64,000 nucleotides of DNA from Flavobacterium petrolei (GTDB lineage Bacteria; Bacteroidota; Bacteroidia; Flavobacteriales; Flavobacteriaceae): assembly GCF_003314435.2 (NCBI RefSeq), contig NZ_QNVY02000005.1, forward strand, positions 62,001 to 126,000, read 5' to 3'. Made by a program: the position numbers and the translations under genes. This document shows, piece after piece, positions 18,503 through 27,368 of the stretch (the stretch's first letter is position 1; each line of letters starts with the position of its first letter). Below the pieces are notes generated by a model. It had not been told where the DNA came from, did not search any database, and worked only from the letters and a program-made list of their open reading frames with translations.

Positions 18503-19267
18503 TTGAAGGTATATTTTTTAGGAACTGGCACGTCACAAGGGATTCCTGTTATTGGGAGTAATCATCCCGTTTGTAAAAGCACTGATTTTAAAGATAAAAG
18601 ACTACGAGTTTCGGTGTGGATTTCTTGGGGAAATTACTCTTTTGTTATTGATTGCGGACCTGATTTTAGACAGCAAATGCTATCCTCCAATTGTCAGAAA
18701 GTAGACGGAATTCTTTTTACCCACGAACATTCAGATCACACTGCAGGAATTGATGATATTCGTCCTTTTAATTTTAAACAAGGTGAAATCCCAATTTACG
18801 CACATCAAAGAGTGCTCCATAATTTGAGAAAACGTTTTGATTACGTTTTTGAAACAGTCAATAAATATCCGGGTGCGCCATCTGTGGAAACTATCGAAGT
18901 GGTCAATAATCAATCCTTTTCTATTGGAAATAAAACAGCTGTTCCCATAAATGTGATGCATGGAAATCTTCAGGTTTTTGGGTACCGAATTGATGACTTT
19001 GCCTATTTAACAGATGTGAAAACTGTTGAAAACAGTGAAATTGCAAAGTTGAAAAATCTAAAAGTATTGGTTATAAATGCTTTGCGGGAAGAACCCCATG
19101 ATACGCATTTCAATTTGAAAGAAGCCTTGGATTTTATAACTTTGGTGCAACCCAAAAAAGCATATCTCACTCATATTAGTCATATTATGGGATACCATGA
19201 AGAAGTTCAAAAAAACCTTCCGGATAACGTCTTCTTGGCCTACGATAATTTAGAAATTACAATTTAA
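18503..19267 (+). CDS. Metallo-beta-lactamase-fold hydrolase (PhnP-like)
   Basis: 254 residues starting at TTG (MKVYFLGTGTSQGIPVIG, the conserved N-terminus of this family, so the TTG is real). The metal-binding motif is THEHSDHTAGIDDIR, with further ligands at VIDCGPDF, MHGN and LTHISH. It resembles the PhnP/RNase Z-type subgroup of phosphodiesterases acting on small phosphate esters. The exact substrate is unknown. The next gene starts 12 bp downstream, suggesting co-transcription. Confidence 0.85.
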   Translation: MKVYFLGTGTSQGIPVIGSNHPVCKSTDFKDKRLRVSVWISWGNYSFVIDCGPDFRQQMLSSNCQKVDGILFTHEHSDHTAGIDDIRPFNFKQGEIPIYAHQRVLHNLRKRFDYVFETVNKYPGAPSVETIEVVNNQSFSIGNKTAVPINVMHGNLQVFGYRIDDFAYLTDVKTVENSEIAKLKNLKVLVINALREEPHDTHFNLKEALDFITLVQPKKAYLTHISHIMGYHEEVQKNLPDNVFLAYDNLEITI

Positions 19268-19278
19268 TTTTAACTACA

Positions 19279-19779
19279 ATGAAAAAATCATTATTCCTTT
19301 ATCTAACTATTTTGGCTGTTCTTTCGACTGTTTTTACCTACATGTTCTTAAGTAAACAGGTGATATTTGAACAAAATAGATACGATAAAACTACAAAAAA
19401 ATTAAGAGACAGTTTAAGCTTAGTTTCGAATCAGTTGGTAGATGCCAACTATTTTTCTTTAGAAAAGAATGAAAATGCCCAAAATTATTTTGATTCAGGA
19501 AATGGAGATAAAATGATTCAATTTGAAAAATTAATTCCTGTTGTTACTGAAAAATTAATGGATTTTAACGCCAATCCAAAAGGAAATCCTTATACCGGTC
19601 AAGACCAAATTGGGACTAATAAATTTATTATTAACAAAGTAAAAATACTAAACCACAGATGGATTATAGCGGATTATAGTGATGGTGAAATTTGGGGCGA
19701 AGTTTTGTTAAAATACTTTGTCAATCCTGATGAAAGCATTTCTTTTGAAGTGAATCAATCGCTGTTGTATCAGAAATAA
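19279..19779 (+). CDS. Membrane-anchored protein of unknown function
   Basis: 166 residues with an N-terminal uncleaved-looking helix (LFLYLTILAVLSTVFTYMFL, residues ~5-24), a short coiled coil, and a soluble ~120-residue domain ending in FEVNQSLLYQK. No family is recognised. It follows the MBL hydrolase by 12 bp and ends at an inverted repeat between convergent genes. Confidence 0.75.
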   Translation: MKKSLFLYLTILAVLSTVFTYMFLSKQVIFEQNRYDKTTKKLRDSLSLVSNQLVDANYFSLEKNENAQNYFDSGNGDKMIQFEKLIPVVTEKLMDFNANPKGNPYTGQDQIGTNKFIINKVKILNHRWIIADYSDGEIWGEVLLKYFVNPDESISFEVNQSLLYQK

Positions 19780-19785
19780 ATAAGC

Positions 19786-19825
19786 AGTCACAGTTTTCAG
19801 ATAGTATACCCTGAAAACTGCGACT
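19786..19825. terminator. Long inverted repeat between convergent genes
   Basis: AGTCACAGTTTTCAG (19786-19800) pairs with CTGAAAACTGCGACT (19811-19825) with one mismatch. No T-run follows on either strand, so it may be a processing or 3'-stabilising hairpin. Confidence 0.55.
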
Positions 19826-19837
19826 GATTACTGAAAT

Positions 19838-20485
19838 TTATTTTTCCTGAAGCCAGTTTTTGAAGTCATAAAAATTCTGTGGAGCAACTCCATGGCCAAT
19901 TGGATATTCTTTGTACGTTATATTTATTCCTAATTTCTGTACTATTGCCGGCGTTTTTCTTGCCCATTCTACTGGAATTACCTGATCTACTGTTCCGTGT
20001 GAAGCAAATATTTTCAGATTATTAAAGTTGTTTTTGAGGTAATCCTCAGCTACAATTTCTAAATTCAAATACCCGCTCATAGCTACTACTTTCTGAACTT
20101 TTTCAGGATAAGAAAGTGCAACTGCGTAACTCAAAATAGCGCCTTGGCTGAAGCCAACTAAAGCAATTTGTTTCTCATCAATTGGATAATTGGCAATTAA
20201 CTCATCAATAAATCCAGCTATTAAATCCCTAGAAACTTTAGCTTGTTCGTGGTCAGAAAATTTGTTTTCGTCCGCATCAAAGTTAATGGCGTACCAAGCA
20301 AAAGCACCGTATTGCATATCATAAGGCGCACGCGCTGAAATAATGTAATATTCTTCCGGAAGTTCAGTGGCAAATGAAAATAAATCTTCTTCATTGCTTC
20401 CGTATCCATGCAATAAAAGGATTAGAGGATTCTTGTCTAATTTTATTTTTGGTTCTCTTATTTTGTATTCTAAAGATAAATTCAT
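19838..20485 (-). CDS. Alpha/beta-hydrolase, phospholipase/carboxylesterase family
   Basis: 215 residues from the ATG at 20485. An upstream ATG at 20608 would add 41 residues that overlap the preceding gene and lack family similarity, so it is rejected. The oxyanion region is LLLHGYGSNEEDL, the nucleophile S113 in GFSQG, then D167 in HGTVDQVIPVEW and H198 in YPIGHGV. It is a small cytoplasmic serine esterase acting on lysophospholipids or short acyl esters. It lies 5 bp after the DUF4870-like gene, forming an operon with it and the dihydroorotase homolog. Confidence 0.88.
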   Translation of the reverse strand: MNLSLEYKIREPKIKLDKNPLILLLHGYGSNEEDLFSFATELPEEYYIISARAPYDMQYGAFAWYAINFDADENKFSDHEQAKVSRDLIAGFIDELIANYPIDEKQIALVGFSQGAILSYAVALSYPEKVQKVVAMSGYLNLEIVAEDYLKNNFNNLKIFASHGTVDQVIPVEWARKTPAIVQKLGINITYKEYPIGHGVAPQNFYDFKNWLQEK

Positions 20486-20490
20486 TGTAG

Positions 20491-20832
20491 TTATGATATG
20501 TTTGATAGCCATTTTTGATAATAAGCCCCTAATAATGGAACTGGTTTTGTTTCTCCTTTTATAGCACTTGTAATGCCATACGACCATAAAACAAATACGA
20601 AAATCCACATGGGAGCGGATATCATCAAGCTGTCAAAATTGCTGATGATTAATCCCAATGATATGAATGTTAAGGTCAGTCCCAGTCCTTGACGGATGTG
20701 AAAGGAGGCAAATGCATTTTTATCCTCTGAGTTTATTGACATCGCTATGAAAACGCCAATTCCTAAAATATAACTAGTAATCGCTGCAGTTTTACCTGAC
20801 TCAGAATTATTATTATTATTATTATTATTCAT
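20491..20832 (-). CDS. Small membrane protein, DUF4870-like
   Basis: 113 residues with three hydrophobic segments (~18-33, ~50-66, ~70-88). The layout NAFASFHIRQGLGL and the C-terminal AIKGETKPVPLLG match the DUF4870-type small membrane proteins of Bacteroidota. Function unknown. The N-terminus is eight consecutive asparagines coded by a perfect AAT repeat. Start is fixed by the 4-bp gap to the upstream gene. Confidence 0.75.
   Translation of the reverse strand: MNNNNNNNNSESGKTAAITSYILGIGVFIAMSINSEDKNAFASFHIRQGLGLTLTFISLGLIISNFDSLMISAPMWIFVFVLWSYGITSAIKGETKPVPLLGAYYQKWLSNIS
20806..20829 (-). repeat. (AAT)8 microsatellite directly after a start codon
   Basis: Eight perfect AAT codons follow the ATG of the DUF4870-like gene. 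Unit changes stay in frame, so slippage would alter only the length of the Asn tract. Confidence 0.9.
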
Positions 20833-20836
20833 TTTT

Positions 20837-22090
20837 CTATGCTAAAATTAATTTTCCTTGATTCACAATTCCGTATACTTTCCCTTTTATTTCAGCACCA
20901 AGAAAAGCAGAATTTTTAGATTTGGATAAAATAGATGATTTTGTAAAAATGCTTTTTGGTTCTGGATTAAATAAGGTAATATTTGCTTTTGAACCTTCAT
21001 TAATCGTTTCTGTTTCGATTCCAAAAGTTGTTTTTCCGGATGTCAATTTATCTATTACAGTTTCTAATGGCAATACAGTCATCAAAGCTCCAAAAGTACT
21101 TTCCATTCCAATTGTTCCATTTTTGGCACCGTCAAATTCCATTTTCTTATGTTCGATGTCCATCGGATTATGGTCGGATGTTATCATATCAATCGTTCCA
21201 TCTTTGATTCCTTTCAGCAATGCTTTTCTGTCGGTTTCAGTTCTTAGTGGTGGCGAAACTTTATAACGGGTATCAAAACCTTCCAGTTTTTCATCGGTTA
21301 AAACCAAATGATGTACAGCAGCACTGCACGTTACATGTAGTCCATTGGCTTTAGCCTCTTTGATTAATTGAACTGATTTTTTAGTGGAAATTGTTGGAAT
21401 GTGAAGTTTTCCTCCGGTGTATTCTAACAGGAATAAATTTCTTGCGATTTGTAATTCTTCGGCAAGATTTGGAATTCCTTTTAAACCTAATCGGGTTGAA
21501 ACAATACCTTCATTCGCTACTCCATTTCCTTTTATATTTTCGTCTTGGGAAAAAGCAAGAATCAATCCATCAAAATCCTGAACATATTGTAAAGCGATTT
21601 TTAGCAAATTAGCATTATCTAAACTTTTATTATAATCACCAAAAGCAACTGCTCCTGCATTTTTCATGTCATACAATTCTGCCATGTCTTTTCCCGCACT
21701 TTCTTTGCTCAAAGCGCCAATAGGATACAGTTGAGTTGCAGAACCTTGTGCTTTATTCAAAACAAAATTCACTTGAGATTGATTGTCAATAATAGGGAAG
21801 GAGTTGGGTTGTAATGCAATTGCTGTAAAACCGCTTTTAGCAGCAACATTGAGTCCGTTTGCAATGGTTTCTCGGTCTTCAAAGCCAGGTTCTCCTAGAG
21901 AAACGCTGCTGTCAAACCAGCCTTGTGAAACATGTAAATTATCAAGTTGTAATTCGTCTACTTTATCTGGATTTGGAAGTGATGTTCCAATTTTTTTTAT
22001 AAAACCATCAACAATTAAAATATCTGCAGTCTTATTATGAAACGGACTTTTCGAATCGATTATTTTGGCGCCTCTGATGATTAATTTCAT
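20837..22090 (-). CDS. Dihydroorotase homolog lacking metal ligands (probably non-catalytic)
   Basis: 417 residues with the amidohydrolase/dihydroorotase fold throughout (FDSSVSLGEPGFEDRET; LKGIPNLAEEL; VSPPLRTETDR; ITSDHNPMD). Active dihydroorotases carry D-x-H-x-H-x-REPG; here the two His are S62 and S64 and the Arg is G66. The later H-x-x-H is H230-x-x-T233. Zinc sites are therefore incomplete. Non-catalytic dihydroorotase homologs (PyrC' type) support aspartate transcarbamylase in some bacteria, so a structural role in pyrimidine synthesis is possible. A catalytic pyrC should exist elsewhere. It is the first gene of the operon with the DUF4870-like and esterase genes. Confidence 0.88.
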   Translation of the reverse strand: MKLIIRGAKIIDSKSPFHNKTADILIVDGFIKKIGTSLPNPDKVDELQLDNLHVSQGWFDSSVSLGEPGFEDRETIANGLNVAAKSGFTAIALQPNSFPIIDNQSQVNFVLNKAQGSATQLYPIGALSKESAGKDMAELYDMKNAGAVAFGDYNKSLDNANLLKIALQYVQDFDGLILAFSQDENIKGNGVANEGIVSTRLGLKGIPNLAEELQIARNLFLLEYTGGKLHIPTISTKKSVQLIKEAKANGLHVTCSAAVHHLVLTDEKLEGFDTRYKVSPPLRTETDRKALLKGIKDGTIDMITSDHNPMDIEHKKMEFDGAKNGTIGMESTFGALMTVLPLETVIDKLTSGKTTFGIETETINEGSKANITLFNPEPKSIFTKSSILSKSKNSAFLGAEIKGKVYGIVNQGKLILA

Positions 22091-22200
22091 ATGTAGATAA
22101 TATTTGTTTTTTTAATGGAATATGGAATTCGTATTACTGTATTAACTCTTGCAACCAAACTCATTTCAAATTGAGTTTTAAAGTATTTGACTTACGTTAT

Positions 22201-24129
22201 TTACTTCACGAATCGTATAATTGCCATTTCGCTAATCAGAAATAACAGTGCAAAGATAACAAACCATTTCCAAATTTGATTGTCAGTTCTGTCAGTTTGT
22301 AAAGTATCAAATAGCGATGGGATGGATTCGATTGTTTTATAGTCAGAAAGAATATTGTCATTGGCTGAAGCCAAATCACTTTCAGTTCTGTTATAATTAA
22401 AACTGATGTTTTCAACCCATTCTTTTTTATTGAAAATGCTAAAGTTTCCAGCTTGTTCCGGATAATCATTGAAAGTCATTTTGACTTTATTATTCAGAAT
22501 TTGTTGGATAGGAATGAATTGTTCGTCCGAGCCTTTTACCGTTAAAATAGCGTCTTTATTTAGCGATACTTCTGTCAAGTGTGGATTGTTATTCCCAATT
22601 GTCAAAGCATTTACACCGTTGTTTTGAATGTTCATCGCCATCTTGTAAAAGGTAGGCACAATTAATGGAGATTGCTGAAAATTAGAATTTTCGGTATTGA
22701 TAGGAGCTGCAAAAACGGCAACTGCTGAAACCGAATTTGCTATCGATGTCAAGAAAACACTTTGGTCTTCATAAGATAAAGCAGCAGGACTTGAACTTGA
22801 TAATACGAACGATTTTTTTGTTTTTGGATATTGAAAATTAGTCACTTTGTTTTCAAAAACATTATTGAATATAGGATGATTGAAGTTGATTTTAGTAATC
22901 AGTTTTTCTCTCTTTTCTAAAGAATTGAATCTCAGATTTCCAAAATTCGAAATAAAAGAATTCAAATTGGTAACAGAACTTATCGCTGAAGGAATCACAA
23001 TTAGATTTCCGCCTTTTTCTACAAAAGATTTCAATGTGGTTGACAAAGCCTGAGGGATTTCATCTAATTCATTGAGAACAATTGCGTCCTGTTCCTCCAG
23101 TTTATTGTAGTCTAAAGCACTTAAAGTATAATTGTTAAAATTGAATTCTTCACTGGTGTAAATTCGGGAAAGGAAGTTGCTTTTTGCCGGTTCTCCAATG
23201 CTGATAATATTGGTTTTCTTAGTTTTAGAAATACTAAAATACAAGGTGTTATCATAAGACAAACCATTATCAGCTATCGAAAAATAACCATGAAAAGCTT
23301 GTTTTGGAATCGTAAAATTGAGGTTTTTTTTCTTTGTTTCTAAAGTTAATATCGTTTTAGCAATAAGCTTATTTTCATTGTATAGAGAAATTGGAATCGG
23401 TTTGAAATCATCTCCATAACCGGATATTTGGACGCTAATTTCATAAAAATTGTCCAATGTTTTATTGATGAAAACGCTGTCAATAGAAACATTGTTTTTT
23501 TGTTCTGCTTTTGGGATTATAAATAAAGGAGAATCAGTTACATCACTATTTTTCAATTGTTTTTCATCAAGACCAATAGCATCGGTAATGATAACGATAT
23601 CTTTTTTAAAAGCTGATTTATGCGCTTTTATTTTGGCCATTATATTGTCCAATTGGAACGGAGTGGCGCTGTATTTTAGATTTTGCAGAGCACTACGAAC
23701 CGACTTTATATCCGTGTTCCAATAATTTTCGGAATTGGTGAGCAAAGAAAAATTAACGTTTTCCGGAGTTTCTTCTAGTAATTCCTGAACAGCTCTTTTT
23801 AGCAATTCGCCTTTTTTGCCTTTGGCTTGCATACTAAAAGAATTGTCCAAAATGATATACAATTCATTGTTGGCATTTTTGCTGTCTTTGGACTCAAAAA
23901 AAGGCTGCGTAAATGCTATAATAATACAAGTTAGTAGCAATAAACGACAGGTGAGAAGCAGCCATTTCTTGATTTTAGAGCTTTTTCTGGTTTGAATCGA
24001 AAGTGCTTTTAAGAAACGAACATTAGTGAAATATTCTTTTTTGAAACGGCGTAATTGAAATAAATGAACCAAAATTGGAACAATCAACAAGAACAGAAAG
24101 TATAAAATTTCGGGATGTTTAAAATGCAT
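22201..24129 (-). CDS. BatA-like membrane protein with vWA domain
   Basis: 642 residues. The N-terminus HPEILYFLFLLIVPILVHLFQLRRFK is the BatA-type double hydrophobic region (helices ~8-25 and ~56-75). A vWA domain begins at IILDNSFSM, a MIDAS D-x-S-x-S (D95, S97, S99). A ThuA/glutamine-amidotransferase-like middle follows, and a C-terminal helix (WFVIFALLFLISEMAIIRF). In Bacteroidota such proteins occur with MoxR/Bat aerotolerance systems or alone; here it stands alone. Function in envelope stress is inferred from the family. Confidence 0.8.
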   Translation of the reverse strand: MHFKHPEILYFLFLLIVPILVHLFQLRRFKKEYFTNVRFLKALSIQTRKSSKIKKWLLLTCRLLLLTCIIIAFTQPFFESKDSKNANNELYIILDNSFSMQAKGKKGELLKRAVQELLEETPENVNFSLLTNSENYWNTDIKSVRSALQNLKYSATPFQLDNIMAKIKAHKSAFKKDIVIITDAIGLDEKQLKNSDVTDSPLFIIPKAEQKNNVSIDSVFINKTLDNFYEISVQISGYGDDFKPIPISLYNENKLIAKTILTLETKKKNLNFTIPKQAFHGYFSIADNGLSYDNTLYFSISKTKKTNIISIGEPAKSNFLSRIYTSEEFNFNNYTLSALDYNKLEEQDAIVLNELDEIPQALSTTLKSFVEKGGNLIVIPSAISSVTNLNSFISNFGNLRFNSLEKREKLITKINFNHPIFNNVFENKVTNFQYPKTKKSFVLSSSSPAALSYEDQSVFLTSIANSVSAVAVFAAPINTENSNFQQSPLIVPTFYKMAMNIQNNGVNALTIGNNNPHLTEVSLNKDAILTVKGSDEQFIPIQQILNNKVKMTFNDYPEQAGNFSIFNKKEWVENISFNYNRTESDLASANDNILSDYKTIESIPSLFDTLQTDRTDNQIWKWFVIFALLFLISEMAIIRFVK

Positions 24130-24191
24130 TCTGAGGTTGAGTTTACTTCACTGGATTTTATTTTCAATGAAGTTCATTGAATTTCGTGAGT

Positions 24192-24199
24192 CAAAAATA
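24192..24199 (-). promoter_or_regulatory. Possible -7 element of the BatA-like gene
   Basis: Minus strand TATTTTTG matches TAnnTTTG about 62 bases upstream of the ATG. No clear -33 element. Confidence 0.3.
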
Positions 24200-24311
24200 C
24201 AAATTTGTTGACAGTTTTGGTTGAAGTTGTTATAATTTTTCAAAGGAATAAACAATTGACATTCATTATGGATATAATGTGTATTTTAGCTTTTCAATAA
24301 AATTTAAAAAC

Positions 24312-25424
24312 ATGAAAAAGCCGTTTGCTATTGTTCTACTAATTTTCATTTTTACAAGTGTTCAGGCACAAAAAAATAAATTCAATTTACTGATTGGAAC
24401 CTATACTCAAAGTTGTGACAGTAAAGGAATTTATGTGTATGAATTTGATTCGAAAACAGGTGATTTTAGTTTTAAAAATGCTACTGAAAAGGTTATAAAT
24501 CCAAGTTATTTGACGGTTTCAAAAGATAATAATTTTGTTTATTCCGTAAATGAGTTTGGTGCTGAAAGTTCGGTAAGTTCTTTTAGTTATAATCCAGCAA
24601 GCGGAAAATTAGAATTAATCAACAAGCAAAGTTCGAAAGGTGCTGATCCTTGTTACATTATAAACGATGATAAAAATGTAATCGTTGCCAATTATTCTGG
24701 TGGTAATATTTCTGTTTTTGGTAAAAATATCGACGGAAGTCTAGCTGAAGCAAAGCAAGTGATTCAACATTATGGAAAAGGGATGAATACGCAAAGACAA
24801 GAAGGTCCACATGTGCATATGGTTCATTTTTCTCCAGATAAAAAGTTTGTTTTGTCTAATGATTTAGGGAATGACAAAGTGTATTCCTATGCCTATAATC
24901 CTAATGTTGCAAATACTGTTTTAGAATTAAAAGATAGTATTTCAGTGAAATCGGGTAGTGGACCCAGACATTTAACTTTTAGCAAAGACGGGAAATTTGT
25001 TTATTTATTACAGGAACTTGACGGAGCGTTAACGGTATTTAGTTACTCAAACGGAATTTTAGAGAAAATCGATGAAACGACTATTTTAGCTAAAGATTTC
25101 AAAGGAAAGTTTAGTTCTGCGGATATCCATATTTCGCCTGACGGGAAGTTTTTATATGCTTCTAATCGTGGTGAAGCCAATAATATTACAATTTTTAAAA
25201 TTCTAAAAAACGGAAAATTAGTATGGAAAGGAGAAACCAGCACTTTAGGAAAAGGACCTAGAAATTTTGCGATTGATCCAACAGGTAATTTTCTTTTGGT
25301 AGCACATCAATATACCAATGATGTGGTGATTTTTAAAAGAGATAAAAAGACCGGATTACTTACTGATACTGAAAAAAAAATAGCATTATGCGCTCCGGTT
25401 TGTTTAGTTTTTACTAAGAATTAA
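24312..25424 (+). CDS. Lactonase-family beta-propeller (secreted; 6-phosphogluconolactonase-like)
   Basis: 370 residues from the ATG at 24312, whose first residues form a proper SPI signal (KKPFAIVLLIFIFTSVQAQ); the upstream ATG at 24279 would put charged residues before it. Seven YVTN-like blades follow, with Lactonase signatures NLLIGTYTQ, EGPHVHMVHFSPD, SGPRHLTFSKDG and GKGPRNFAIDPTG. The family includes cytoplasmic YbhE-type 6-phosphogluconolactonase, but the signal peptide places this one in the periplasm, so another sugar lactone or muconate-like substrate is plausible. Confidence 0.85.
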   Translation: MKKPFAIVLLIFIFTSVQAQKNKFNLLIGTYTQSCDSKGIYVYEFDSKTGDFSFKNATEKVINPSYLTVSKDNNFVYSVNEFGAESSVSSFSYNPASGKLELINKQSSKGADPCYIINDDKNVIVANYSGGNISVFGKNIDGSLAEAKQVIQHYGKGMNTQRQEGPHVHMVHFSPDKKFVLSNDLGNDKVYSYAYNPNVANTVLELKDSISVKSGSGPRHLTFSKDGKFVYLLQELDGALTVFSYSNGILEKIDETTILAKDFKGKFSSADIHISPDGKFLYASNRGEANNITIFKILKNGKLVWKGETSTLGKGPRNFAIDPTGNFLLVAHQYTNDVVIFKRDKKTGLLTDTEKKIALCAPVCLVFTKN

Positions 25425-25452
25425 ACTTGAGAACTCAATATAATTCACAAAA

Positions 25453-25495
25453 AAAACGGGTTGAAAATGTTTCCATTTTTAACCCGTTTTTATAT
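25453..25495. terminator. Bidirectional terminator
   Basis: AAAACGGGTT pairs with AACCCGTTTT, with further A/T pairing inside and T-runs on both strands. It lies between the convergent lactonase and helicase genes. Confidence 0.9.
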
Positions 25496-25546
25496 TTTAT
25501 CTTGTGTCCCAGATGATTTAAAAATATCAGGATTTAGAACTGAGGA

Positions 25547-26899
25547 CTATCTATTCTTGTCTTTTCTCTTTTTGTCTCTGGTTTTTAGCATATTTCTATT
25601 CACAGAACCATGAGTTTTCTTTTTAGTGACACCAGGTCCACCTAAATTGACTTTCTTGTTCTTTTTACTTTTCTCTTGAAAAGCGCCATCTCCATCAAGT
25701 TTCTGTTTTTTCATCAAAAACTTAATTGGCTGTCTGTCTTTTTCAGGCTCTATTAATTTGGATGAAACTTCAACGGTTTCTGGGAAAGGTTCAATTGCCA
25801 ATTCCATATTCATCAGTACTTCGACCTCTACTTTGAACTCTTCTTCGCGAGGCGCAATAAAACTTATGGCGGTTCCTGAAGCATCGGCACGACCTGTTCT
25901 ACCAATTCTGTGCATATACAATTCGGGCATTTCGGGCATTTCAAAATTGATTACGTGTGTAATATTTGAAATGTCTAAACCTCTGGCCATAATATCTGTG
26001 GTAATTAAACCACGTAAATTTCCTTCTTGAAAGGAAGCCATCGTGCTCAAACGATAATTTTGTGATTTATTAGAGTGAATTACTCCAAACTGACCGTCAA
26101 AATCTTCTTCGATTCGCTCGAGAACCATATCCGAAATCTTTTTATTATTGACAAATACCAGAACACGACTCATGTCCTCGTTATTTTGCAACAAGTGCTT
26201 TAGAAGGTTTATTTTGGTATTGAAATTAGGAACTTGATAGGATAATTGTTTGATGTTTTCCAATGGTGTTCCTGAAGCAGAAAGCGTAACTTCTTCCGGA
26301 TAATCAAAATAATCATTCAAAATTGCATCTACTTCATCCGTCATCGTAGCCGAAAAAAGGATGTTTTGACGTTTTTTTGGCATCATCGCTAAGATAGCCG
26401 TCAATTGCGTACGAAATCCTAAATTTAGCATTTCATCAAATTCATCAATTACTAGTTTTTGCATTTCTTCAAAACGAATGACATTGTCCAGTGTTAAGTC
26501 CATGATTCTTCCTGGAGTTCCCACAAGTATGTCGCAACCTTGGTAAACGGTGGTTTTTTGAGTATTAATATTGACACCACCAAAAATTCCAATAGTTCTA
26601 ACCGACATGTATTTGGTCAGTTTTTCAACTTCTTCCACAACTTGAACTACAAGTTCACGTGTAGGAACCAGAATCACTATTTTTGGAGTATGTCCGGGAG
26701 TAAATTTATATAGTTTTAACAAAGGCAATAGGTAAGCAAATGTTTTACCGGTACCGGTTTGAGCGATTCCCATCATATCTCTTCCGGACATGATCACAGA
26801 AAAAGTTTTTTCCTGAATTGGAGTGGGAGTAGTAAATCCTAAATCATCAATCGCTTTTTGTACGGATTTCGGAAGGTTGAATTGCTCAAAAGTAGTCAT
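25547..26899 (-). CDS. DEAD-box-family ATP-dependent RNA helicase with DEFD motif
   Basis: 450 residues. Q-motif GFTTPTPIQ, Walker A AQTGTGKT (46-53), PTREL, TPGR, motif II DEFD (152-155) in place of DEAD, SAT, ARGLD and HRIGRTGR are all present. A basic, low-complexity tail (~395-450) probably binds RNA. It should unwind RNA duplexes in ribosome assembly or cold adaptation. The substitution in motif II keeps the D-E that coordinate Mg-ATP, so it is likely active. A good promoter precedes it. Confidence 0.93.
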   Translation of the reverse strand: MTTFEQFNLPKSVQKAIDDLGFTTPTPIQEKTFSVIMSGRDMMGIAQTGTGKTFAYLLPLLKLYKFTPGHTPKIVILVPTRELVVQVVEEVEKLTKYMSVRTIGIFGGVNINTQKTTVYQGCDILVGTPGRIMDLTLDNVIRFEEMQKLVIDEFDEMLNLGFRTQLTAILAMMPKKRQNILFSATMTDEVDAILNDYFDYPEEVTLSASGTPLENIKQLSYQVPNFNTKINLLKHLLQNNEDMSRVLVFVNNKKISDMVLERIEEDFDGQFGVIHSNKSQNYRLSTMASFQEGNLRGLITTDIMARGLDISNITHVINFEMPEMPELYMHRIGRTGRADASGTAISFIAPREEEFKVEVEVLMNMELAIEPFPETVEVSSKLIEPEKDRQPIKFLMKKQKLDGDGAFQEKSKKNKKVNLGGPGVTKKKTHGSVNRNMLKTRDKKRKDKNR

Positions 26900-26915
26900 T
26901 TGCTTAAATTTTTTG

Positions 26916-26946
26916 CAAATATAGTCTTTTTGAAAGTAATGCTCAA
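26916..26946 (-). promoter_or_regulatory. Flavobacterial promoter of the helicase gene
   Basis: Minus strand TTG (26944-26946), 20-bp spacer, TATATTTG (26916-26923): a full match to TTG/TAnnTTTG, 17 bases from the ATG. Confidence 0.7.
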
Positions 26947-26986
26947 AATCAACATTTTTCAGAGGCTATTTAGCTTCATATTTGAA

Positions 26987-27358
26987 TTAATAATTTAATA
27001 ATCGCTTCACTCTCAATACTAATTCGTTTGGATTAAAAGGTTTTGCAATGAAATCATCGGCACCAAGTTTAAATGCTTCGCTAACAGAATGTTCCTCTTC
27101 GCCTAAGGCAGATAATGCAATTATAGCTTTATTTTTGTAATTACTTTTTACAAAGCTAATTACTTCTAATCCTGATTTATACGGTAATAATAAATCAGTG
27201 ATTACCATGTCAGGATTTATGGTGTGTAATTGTTCAATAGCACTTAGACCATCTCTAATTACGCTCAACTGATATCCTTCCTTGTTTAATATAAATGTGA
27301 GGATTTTAATCATTAACTCATCATCTTCAATAATTAGTATTTTTTTGTCGCTATTCAT
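26987..27358 (-). CDS. Single-domain response regulator
   Basis: 123 residues from ATG 27358; an earlier ATG at 27397 lies inside the previous gene and adds non-receiver residues. It is a CheY-like receiver only: acidic pocket E11-D12-D13, phospho-acceptor D55 in MVITDLLLPYKSG, switch Thr/Ser in ALSALGE, and conserved Lys in IAKPFNPNEL. No output domain. It is the last gene of the exopolysaccharide-type operon, 10 bp after the DUF4838 gene, so it probably tunes export or synthesis by protein contact. No kinase gene is adjacent. Confidence 0.9.
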   Translation of the reverse strand: MNSDKKILIIEDDELMIKILTFILNKEGYQLSVIRDGLSAIEQLHTINPDMVITDLLLPYKSGLEVISFVKSNYKNKAIIALSALGEEEHSVSEAFKLGADDFIAKPFNPNELVLRVKRLLNY

Positions 27359-27368
27359 TTGAGTTATT

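Noticed and set aside
19838..20608. Longer esterase start at 20608
   Set aside because: The added residues overlap the preceding gene and are not similar to the family.
25547..26899. DEFD motif as a sign of an inactive helicase
   Set aside because: The Asp-Glu pair that binds Mg-ATP and all other motifs are intact; the change is likely neutral.
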